Assembly: GCA_038503075.1 (NCBI GenBank)
Contig: JBCAML010000013.1
Location: 1,426,001-1,490,000, forward strand
Direction of reading: 5' to 3'
Source of the DNA: Gyromitra esculenta
Taxonomy: Eukaryota > Ascomycota > Pezizomycetes > Pezizales > Discinaceae
DNA: 64,000 bases
The notes under the pieces were generated by a model. It was not told where the DNA came from. It did no database searches and saw only the letters and a program-made list of their open reading frames with translations. This document shows, piece by piece, positions 55,646-64,000 of this stretch. Each line of letters opens with the position of its first letter. Positions within the stretch are counted from its first letter, which is position 1. The translations under genes were made by a program, and so were the position numbers.

Positions 55646-56317
55646 ATGCCTTTCACTAAGCTCGGGATGATCCCCGCTGTTAGAAGTACAAGACCTAGAG
55701 TCACTCATTCCCTGTTGTATAAACGGATTCATTCCGCTCAACGAGTGAGTTAACCAGTGCCAATCCAATCATGCGTCTAACTGGTACTAAGTAGGAGAAG
55801 CTAGGTAGCCAAGATCCAAAGGGGGGTAGCAATCAAGAATCCCCCGTGACGGTCGATAAGGGATATGCCGGGATACCGCCAAAGCTCAATGATAACCTGG
55901 AGAGGATTAACGAACGTCTAGAAACATTGGGCGAGAGGCTTGAGAGGATCGATTCCAAAATCGAGGGGTGGGCCAAATGGGGAGTGCGCTTTGGACTCGG
56001 ACTAGCAATCTTTGGACTTGGGGCGGTACGTGGTTAAGAATCCTGCACGGTTTTTCACAACTAATACGCCGTAGATGTTGGAATCTAGAAACCATCTAGA
56101 CAAAAAACTCGACAGAATGCGAGAACTGATTTCCGAATCTACCAAGGATTCTGAGGATAGGATAAACGCAGCGACGAAGTTGGCCTTCGAGAAACTAGAG
56201 TCGGGGATTACACTATCCCTCAGCAAAGAGATCAGGGCGGAGGTCAGAGAAGAGATCAGATATGCTTTGGGCGTAGGTCTCTTGAACGTATGCGATGACG
56301 GAGAGACTGAAAGGTGA
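55646..56317 (+). CDS. Small predicted mitochondrial membrane coiled-coil protein
   Basis: Three exons, 55646-55744, 55795-56025 and 56075-56317, all phase 0, give 190 residues; the introns are 50 and 49 nt, with TCTAAC and ACTAAT branch points. The N-terminus (MPFTKLGMIPAVRSTRPRVTH) has several Arg, hydroxyl residues and no acidic ones until residue 34, typical of a mitochondrial presequence. A heptad region (LERINERLETLGERLERID) precedes a membrane segment (WGVRFGLGLAIFGLGAML), and a second helical, strongly charged coiled coil follows to the end. The layout resembles small inner-membrane proteins with coiled coils on each side, but I recognise no family. Each splice junction restores an otherwise closed frame, which is the main support for the gene. 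Confidence 0.7.
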
Positions 56318-57418
56318 AATCACAAGGTTAGGGGAGGATGGAAAGGATAGCTAGGTGGGGATATCGTTTAGCTTAGTATCTTGTAGCTATGAAGCACTAT
56401 ACTAACAGAGGGATGGCGAGCACGAGGTGGTGACTCGTCAAGGAATGAGTTTAGATGATACCATAAAGAACCGCACGTGTGATACTCACCAGCGAGGAGA
56501 TTGCGTCATCGAGACCTACTATATATATTAGAGATAGACGTTCTCTCCAAAAGGTCAGGAGAATAAACGTTACTTGATCTTCTGATAGGCTTCCGTCCCT
56601 GTTTTCTCGAGGGGATGCCGGATACCTTTAGCGCGCAAAGAAAGTACGCCAGGTATGACTTGGAAGCCAAAAGTCCTCGTGCTCATTGTCCCCTAACGAG
56701 TCGATCTCGCATCCCCATTAATTGCTTTATTGTAATCATTCGCTATATATTCCTTATAACTACTAGCCACGCTAGCACCTGCTATTACGAAGAAACAGCC
56801 TTAATTCAGTCTCTCCCTTTCTCCCAGAAGCAGGTTCTAGAAGAATACATCGTGCTCAGCAATTTTACATAGGGTAGAGTTTCTTTGTCGCATACTTTTA
56901 TATCCAGATATTGGACAAGGAGAAATAAGATTCTGCAGAGCAGCCATGCGCACTCCCTAGGGCACAGTAGCCAATTTGCGCTGGTTTGCTGTTTTAATGC
57001 GCCCACTGCCTAAGCTTTAGAAGAAGAGCATCGGGGAAGTCGTACTACCTATTACATAACATAGTTCCCATTTGGGAAAACTACAAATAACGTAGTACTC
57101 TCTAAACCCTAGAGATCGAAACGGGGCTACCAAACTAACCAGACAGTCGAAAAAGTCAACAGCGACGTTGCCATGGCCGGGTCAACCACAGTAGGACAAA
57201 AGCTGTTATCCTGCGGCTGCCAGGGATCAGATCAGATCAGATCAGATCAGATGATAGCCAAGCCAATCGCAGCGGCTATATGTACGGACGACGACAACCC
57301 GAAATCCAATCTTCCGTGACTACGCGCCCCCCCCCAACCCCAACCCCAACCTTCAAAACTCACCAAGTAAAGTAGAATCCTACTTGAAACCCCCCCATCG
57401 AACAAGCTAAAACCCACA
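56318..57418. other. Intergenic region
   Basis: No gene is supported. A GATCA microsatellite lies at 57225-57252 and a C-rich CCCCAA tract near 57328-57352. Confidence 0.5.
57225..57252 (+). repeat. GATCA microsatellite
   Basis: More than five perfect tandem copies of the pentamer GATCA lie about 170 bp upstream of the CYSTM start codon. Confidence 0.85.
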
Positions 57419-57827
57419 ATGACAGGCAACCCTAACTATGTAAGTGCTAGTTAGCCCCGTGCCAGCACCCCCCCGCCTAATGCTTCTAACGAACCATCGC
57501 TAGCACCATCCCACCTCCCCCCCACCACGATACCCCTCCCAGTCCTACCCAGGACCCGAGCGCTTCCAGCAACAGCCCGGGTACTACCCTCCCACACAGC
57601 CGTACCAGCAGGACCCGTACGCGCAGTACCCGCCGCAGCAGCAACAACAGCAGTATCCGCCGCAGGGCTACTACCAGCAGGGTCCGCCGCAGCACCAGCC
57701 GATGGTGTATCAGGCGCCGCAGGGACAAGCGGTGAGGAAGAGCAGTGGCTTTGATAGCGGGAGTGGGTTCTGTGCGGGCCTTTGTGCGGCGATGTTGTGT
57801 TGTTGTGCGTTGGATGTGATTTTTTGA
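57419..57827 (+). CDS. CYSTM (cysteine-rich tail-anchored) protein
   Basis: Two exons, 57419-57439 (seven codons, MTGNPNY) and 57504-57827, join in phase to 114 residues; intron donor GTAAGT, branch TCTAAC. The N-terminal 85 residues are proline, glutamine and tyrosine rich (QQPGYYPP, PYQQDPYAQYPPQQQQQ). The C-terminus is the CYSTM module: G-F-C-A-G-L-C-A-A-M-L-C-C-C-A-L-D-V-I-F, a short hydrophobic helix with five cysteines and the family's ending D-x-I/L-F. Such proteins are tail-anchored in membranes of fungi and plants and are linked to stress resistance. The first exon is too short to appear as an ORF alone. A G-rich run follows the stop. Confidence 0.85.
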
Positions 57828-60800
57828 TTATAGGGGAGGGGGGGAGGGAGGGAGGGAGGGGCTATTTTTGGGGGGTTTATGGGTTTATGGGTTTTTGGTT
57901 TCTTATGGCTGTTTCTTGTTTTTTTTTTCTCGCGTTTTTTTAAAGTACTATATGGAGAGGGTTGGGGGGGTTTGGTGGGGGTTTGGTGGGGAGACTGGGT
58001 CAATTAAAAACGCTGGACTGCTTTGGGGTTAACCTGTTGTGTGTTCCGCCATTCGGGGAACTACACGGAATTCTTGTCTTGCGGCGGGATACGAACTAGG
58101 CTCGTAATGTTGATTTCTCGGGCCCTCTGAATACTACATACCTATCTTGCTTAGTTTGGTGTTCGGATGAGGTACTATCGGCCGAAACGGCTTGCGATAC
58201 GGATGATTTGCAATACATATGGGAATCGGAGAACCTCAAAAGTAGGCATTTAGACTACTAGTCCAGAGACCAGAGCCATTCGCAGAATCATAATTAGTCA
58301 CTCGCTTGCCGTTTAAAAGGAGTTTAATTATTCTCCCTCCTAATAGGTTAGCGCGTTCTAGCTGGCCTTTGCGCTAGGACTGCGATGCTGGGTTACAGTG
58401 ACGGCAATTGGGTAGTTATATGCGGATGGGCTAGATCGAGAATATATCCGTTTTTGCAGTATGAAGTTAGTGAATAACGAATCCACTCGTCTCAGCTCTC
58501 GCAGTTACTACATCGCGATGTTATGCACTGTTCTGTATTTGTAGATCGATTGGCGAATCAACGAACAAGCGGTCATTAAAATCCATAATTGAAATCGAAA
58601 GAGAGTGCGAGGATTCTCAAACAGCACCCCCAGACGTCTACGCATGTCTCTCATATAGTAGAAGTTTTAGATCAGCTTGCAGGTGCTCCGGTATCTAAAA
58701 ATACCTCTCTGAATCACAACAAGTACCGTTGCAGCCATAGAGTAGAACATTCACTTACCTACTCTATAAGCTCACTATACTATCGAGGGGAGCTCTCACC
58801 AGGAACTAAAAGAACAGCCCAGAAATATCTGCTCACTTCTACATATACAGCTCAATCGATAACGCTTCCCAAAGGCAGGTAAAAGAAGCCACGCAGCAGA
58901 GAGCTGCCTACCCCGAGCGATGTGCGGTGTGTACTTCACTTGGCTTGCTGGGTTGGCATATATCAAATACCCTTGAAAACTCGTGCTCAAATCTCGCAGG
59001 CTTGTTAAGCTTAGGGATCGTGCTCGTGCTCGTATATACCTACTCAAACCACTCATTCGTATTCGCTCAGCGCAGGAACTTCAGAGCGCTGGTGATCGCG
59101 GTGGAGCTCCAGCAGTACACCCTACTATTACCCTCAAGGGCGATGTGATACGGGGGGGTAGCAACCCTCATATCCACTCATCCCTTCTCCCACCAACCTC
59201 ACATCATCCGTCTCAATACCTTCGTGGTGGAAATGCAGGACTAGCCTAACCATCGTCTTGGTCATATTAGCGTGAGCTAGGTAGTATATAGCTACCGAGA
59301 GACAGCGGCATCTCTCAATGAATCATCATCAACATTAACTATCATTGTAATAAGCCCTACAGGCTACAGGAAATTTAAAGCACAGACTCAAGTATTGGTT
59401 TCCATGTATAACACCTGTCATAGATGTGAGGCGCACAACGAAGTTATAAGGCTTTCAACGAAGGAAACTGTTACCAAATGCGTGACAGACAGATTTGAAT
59501 GCAGAGATTATGGGATCCTAGTGGGGGGGTTCGGGGGTCGGGAGTTGAAAGGGGCACATTTCTGGTTTCTATTAATTCTATTTTTGTTTCCTACCGCATC
59601 TCGATTTTTTTTTTTTATTCGTTTCCCTTCCGAATCGATCACGCATGCGCGAGTCAGTGTATTCCCTAAAAATGGAGGAATCATCGAGAAATCACCCTAA
59701 GGCGGTCATTAATTTCGAGGCTGTCTGGTTGGACACAGTACTTCCCTTTCTTTTTTTTCTTTTTCTCTCCCTCTTTTCGGCAAGTCTACAAGGCTTTGAC
59801 TTTCTGATCATGTGAGCCACCCCAGCCTCTACGTGTTAATGTGTGTACAAAGCTACCCTCGAAACTACCGTAGTTAACTTGAATTCTCTAGCTAACGAGC
59901 GAATCTCCGCAACTAGGCGGAGCTGGATACAGAGGGTGCATGCCCTGAGGTTTACTGTAGAGTTAAAACGGAATAGCTGAAATGAAAAAAAATCGGTTAT
60001 CTTTTTTTTTCGATGTATGCTGCTTAGTCATATTCGTTTTATTTCGCAACTGCTTATTTGCTTGCTTGGGTTAGCCACTTCTGGCTACACATACATGTAT
60101 TCTGGGTTCCTTTGGGTGGCCGTGTTTTACTACTAAGGCTCCTGCCATGAATTTCCCACATTGCGAGCAAGCTATTTGGTGAGCAAGCCCGAGTACACTC
60201 ACGTTCTCTTAGCATACGCGTAATTCAGACCGTTGGTGGGCGCAGTGAAGCTCCAGTAGTACCGCAGAAATCGACGAGGGTCGGAATGGCGCTATGAGGT
60301 TGAAATAAGTGACGGAGTAGCTAGCCAGTAAGAGCAGTTCCCTATCAGTAACTACATGTAGGCAAATGAGAGCAAGCAATTGGCGAAAACCAGTTTGCCA
60401 AGCTACTCTAGGTAAGATCATCCCACCACACTCTGTCCAGACCTCGCAGCGCCCTTCCTATTCTTACCAGCTTCTACGGTAGCGGGCTAGGGATTCAAAA
60501 ACCCGCCCCCTTCTAGAACACTATGTCCGCCACTCGAGTCACACGTATCTCTCTGCATCATACGTATGGAAGGAGAAACCTCAAGCCGTTGTTACTAGTA
60601 CATGAAACGGGGCTCTCTACCGTCAGCCGTTGCCAGCCTACAAAGTTAGCCTACTGTGAGCCGCTCTATATTACCCTGCGAATATCAAGAACTAATGAGA
60701 GCCTGCGTTACGCAGATGTACTTTTATCTGTAAGCATGAGAAGCAGACGCATCATACACGCACGATAAGTTTTGAAAATTTCAAGGGGGCATCCCCATTC

Positions 60801-62374
60801 TCAGTATCCTCAGGGTCGGGGGGTTTTCTGGCAGCAATTTTGAGAAGAATTTTTGTTGCTGACCTTCGTAAAATCCGCCAAGTCCCAACCAATGGCTAGA
60901 GTCTCTAGGGAGGACGAATGGGGGCTGAAACAAAAAGCATTTAAGCCCCCCCCGAAACCCCGCTTCACCACCGTTTGCGCACTCGAGGTACTGGTACTGC
61001 ATGTAAGGTATATTGGGTCTTGCGAGATATGCTTCAACTGATATGTTCAGCCCTCCGGATTCGGTAATTCGCGGTGTTTTTAAGTGTTTCGGCGTACTTC
61101 AGTCTGGGCTGCATGCCTGCACAGGACCACCTTCGTATGCTCAGTATTGAGTTGCCACGGTACCTGATCTTGTGGATGATCGATGACAGGTCCCGATAAG
61201 CCCATCGGGCGCTTCTCCCTTCTACTATAGGCAAAGAACCTACGCAAGGCACACGTGGATAAACAGTGGAATCATTGCGGTGAGCGGAAATTTTACAACT
61301 CTGGCTTTAAAGTCTTCAGGCCAAGCGATACCTCTCAAGAATCATCAAGCTTGTTGTAAGGCTTCAAACCCTAATTATAAGCCTTACGACAACTCCTGCT
61401 CTTCGGCGTGGGGGGGCAGATACGGGAGTAGGGTACCAAAATCAGTCTGTAGCGTTTAAGGTGCTGGACCCGGGGGTGAAGGTTGGCAAGGTATGCGAGA
61501 TCTGGATATTTGGCGTTAGGATAGGGATTGATTGGTCGAAGCTGTTTCGAGAAGGCTGGAACTATTCGCCGCGCTACAAGTTCTAGCAGATAAAGAGGCA
61601 CAATCAAATCACCGGTTCTTGCGATTGATGATTTGTTTTTTTTTGAAAGTTGGATCTAGGGCTGGGGGGATCGATTATGCGAATCTTGTTTGTGCGATTA
61701 TTACCATACATTGGAAGTAGTAGTATCTCGTTCTGTTACATTAGTCATCAACTACATCGAATAATATATTAAGACCAATGTAAGAATTATTTACCAACGC
61801 TTACAAATCAGATGAACCTGGTTTCATGAGTGATAGATCATGATCGAGTGATTTAGTGTTTAGTATATATACACGAGTGATAGCCCATGAATTTGCTACC
61901 TCACGTTTCCTTTTTGTCTCCGCTTACCTTAATTCAGCAAGTACGAATAGCCTTGCATCAATGGCACTCGCTTCCGTAATGTCAAGAGTCAACTCGCCCA
62001 ATCGTAAATGTAGTCAGACGCTGGGCATTATTTCCATTGGCTATCGCTTTGATCATTTCCGATGCCGAGAATACAGATCGGTCTATTTGTTTAAAGCGAA
62101 GAATGGACGATCGTATATTGCTGTGACAGCATCTAAGCGAAATATTTTTTTTTAATTAAATCAATCTATTAGAGTGTCCGACACTTATACAGTCCCTATT
62201 CAGAAGTCTTCGTGATTGCTTAGTCAGCGCCTCCCCCATCAAAAATATGGCTTCGAAAGCAAAGAAAAGTTTGAATTACACAACAACTAAGCTAGCTACG
62301 TGGTTATAATTAAAAATACAGATATTACTAGTAGTAGGTAAACAGTAAGTTTAAAAAAGAAAGATAAAAAAATA
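57828..62374. other. About 4.5 kb gene-poor region
   Basis: I see no supported gene. Open frames are short, overlap on both strands and lack domains. Only homopolymer runs and the G-run just after the CYSTM stop (57831-57862) are noticeable. Confidence 0.55.
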
Positions 62375-62780
62375 CTAATATTTGGTATACCACCCTTGAG
62401 CTTTAATCACCGCCTCCACTCTCCTGGGCATAGATCTCCACAACTTCTCAGAGAACTCCTCAGGGATAGTCTCCCAGACTAAAGGTAATACCTCTGCTAA
62501 CTTCTGCCTCACCACATCTTTTCCCCCTTTTGTTTCAGAAAATTTTTGGGTATTGCTCTTGCAGTCTTTTTTTGAGCTCAACCCAAACATGCTCAATTGG
62601 GTTTAGGTCAGGTGAATAAAAAGGATGTTCATCGACTTGAATTTCAATATAATCAAACCACTCCATCACAATAGTAGCTTTATGAATTGGTGCATTATCC
62701 TGCATAAATACTGCATTGCCAATAGTTGATTGAATTCGCTGCATGACAGGGAGGAGAAGGTACTGAAGAAGTTTCACAGT
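62375..62780 (-). pseudogene. Broken Tc1/mariner transposase, C-terminal part
   Basis: The minus strand encodes the DDE_3 C-terminal half of a Tc1-like transposase: F-M-Q-D-N-A-P-I-H (second catalytic Asp) and Y-S-P-D-L-N-P-I-E-H-V-W (catalytic Glu). At the A/T run near 62535-62550 the frame shifts by one; reading on in the new frame gives the usual tail (SEKLWRSMPRRVEAVIKAQG) and a stop at 62375. The N-terminal half is missing because the LTR repeat begins at 62780. It is therefore non-functional. Confidence 0.85.
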
Positions 62781-63123
62781 GTAAGATCGGTACTTCTTAC
62801 TGCACAGGAAATCTCCAAGAAGCTTTAGATAACAATCAAGACGCTATAACCTGCCCGGTTGCTATCCGCAACACAATACACAAACGCAAGTCCTAACTGC
62901 TTCTTATGAACCGCTAAAAGATAACCGTGGGGTTCAAAGTAGGGATTGGGCAAAGTTCCGTGAAGAACTTCCAATAGTAAGGTTTTGATAACTAACGCTG
63001 AAGGGCCAAGGCCTTGCTAAGTGAGATAGAAGTAATTCACAAGTAAAAGAGTAAATTGCGCGGAAGTAATTTTGCGAGAAACAATATGATATTGATAAAG
63101 CTTGTTCTTCGTCGCTAATGATC
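62780..63123 (+). repeat. LTR-like repeat, copy 2
   Basis: 344 bp starting TGTAAGATCGGTACTTC, the same length as, and closely similar to, 25588-25931. Its left edge cuts the mariner transposase. Downstream sequence differs from that at copy 1. Confidence 0.8.
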
Positions 63124-64000
63124 TGACTCAGAGTTTACATCCACTGCAAGAGTATTTATAATGCCTCCTCTCTACTATGTTTGGGTATAGTGTGGTGTAG
63201 AGGCGCTAACTACTATGACAACATGAAACCACTTCGCCTTATCACCATACTTAATACCCCATTGAGTTCCCTGACCCCTACCCGCGATTCTCCGAACAGT
63301 ATGCATGTCGGTAACATGGGAGTTACGTATTTGTCTTCATTGCGTTCGTCTCTTCAAGACGATCATTTCGCCTATCCGAATTGTCCCGTAGCGTTGCGTT
63401 CCCTTATCTTTGTCAGTCTATAACTCCGCCAGTTTTGGTCCGATTTGCAATCCGTTTGAACCACAGTGAAGCTAGACTTTCACATATTAAGGATTAGGGT
63501 TAGGGTTAGGGTTTGGTGCGAGGGTTGTTATGGATTTCGGGTCTTTTGTTACAATGTTATTGTATTTTGGTTGTTATCGGTTATTGGATTTGTTGGGAAA
63601 AGCGGGGTATTTAAACGATGGATTTCGTTCACTTGTTGTTCTTCTTTTCTTTTCTCTTTAAGCAATGTTCTCATTTCACTTCTACTTGTATTACTTTAAT
63701 ACTATCTCGGTTCTACCTCAGAACCCTCGCTGTCGCTGTGAAACACTGCCGATACTTTGCTTTGAAGTATACCCATTGTAGGACCTGTAGAAATATTGCA
63801 CTCGTCGAACAAGTTGATATCTCGCTTAAGTAGCACCGCTCACCTTCAGGGATACTGAAGGGCTTAATGAAGGACTCAACCGTGAGATAGACACTTTCCC
63901 TACATACTCTCTGGGTCTCATTCTGCCGGACGATTTTGCTTGACGGCCTTGGGGTTACTTTTGCCCTCCAGGACAGGTCTTTTTTGGTGCTGTCCCCCCT
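63124..64000. other. Right-edge stretch without a supported gene
   Basis: No gene is supported. A short TTAGGG tract lies at 63494-63511. Confidence 0.5.
63494..63511 (+). repeat. Interstitial telomere-type repeat (TTAGGG)3
   Basis: Three perfect copies of TTAGGG, the telomere unit of most filamentous fungi, lie inside apparently internal sequence close to transposon remnants. Confidence 0.8.

Noticed and set aside
1..64000. CRISPR arrays, operons or ribosome binding sites
   Set aside because: The window is eukaryotic; no regularly spaced short direct repeats with unique spacers were seen.

Overview
The window looks like nuclear DNA of a filamentous ascomycete (Pezizomycotina). The genes have short introns (about 40-110 nt, most 50-75) with GT(A/G)NGT-type donors and CTAAC/CTAAT branch points, the ankyrin families are large, a typical fungal CYSTM protein is present, and one interstitial TTAGGG tract gives the telomere unit. 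The genus cannot be read from sequence alone. Exon coordinates below were worked out by hand from splice signals and frame arithmetic.

Left part (1-13.1 kb): two paralogous genes on the minus strand, each joining a long N-terminal ankyrin array to a C-terminal CorA-like two-helix membrane module with the GMN signature. In both, the ankyrin ORF seems to end in TAG, but the donor site lies inside that triplet and splicing reads through into the CorA exons. The first copy is fully in frame. The second has the same exon plan but needs a 1-nt shift in exon 2. Inverted-repeat elements fill the space between and beside them.

Middle left (13.1-31.7 kb): a gene-poor stretch of about 9 kb, then a four-exon gene for a small secreted cysteine-containing protein (22.1-22.9 kb), then a 6.47-kb DNA transposon (23940-30408) with 39-bp terminal inverted repeats and a 6-bp target duplication. 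It carries an integrase-core transposase and two accessory genes, and is itself invaded by an LTR-retrotransposon fragment.

Middle right (31.7-46.2 kb): on the minus strand, a gene joining an AMPK/CBM48-like beta-sandwich to a trypsin-like serine protease domain, next to a 25-odd-repeat ankyrin protein with an N-myristoylation signal; then an E2-like UBC-fold gene; then, on the plus strand, a 1696-residue TPR-CHAT protein with an apparent Cys/His protease dyad. Together with the ankyrin-CorA pair this looks like a neighbourhood of repeat-sensor plus effector proteins of the kind used in fungal self/non-self recognition and regulated cell death. That functional reading is inference.

Right part (46.2-64 kb): a coiled-coil hypothetical protein, an intron-containing tRNA-Ala(UGC), a vWA-domain protein, a small predicted mitochondrial membrane coiled-coil protein, a CYSTM protein, then a gene-poor tail with a broken Tc1/mariner transposase cut by a second copy of the LTR repeat.
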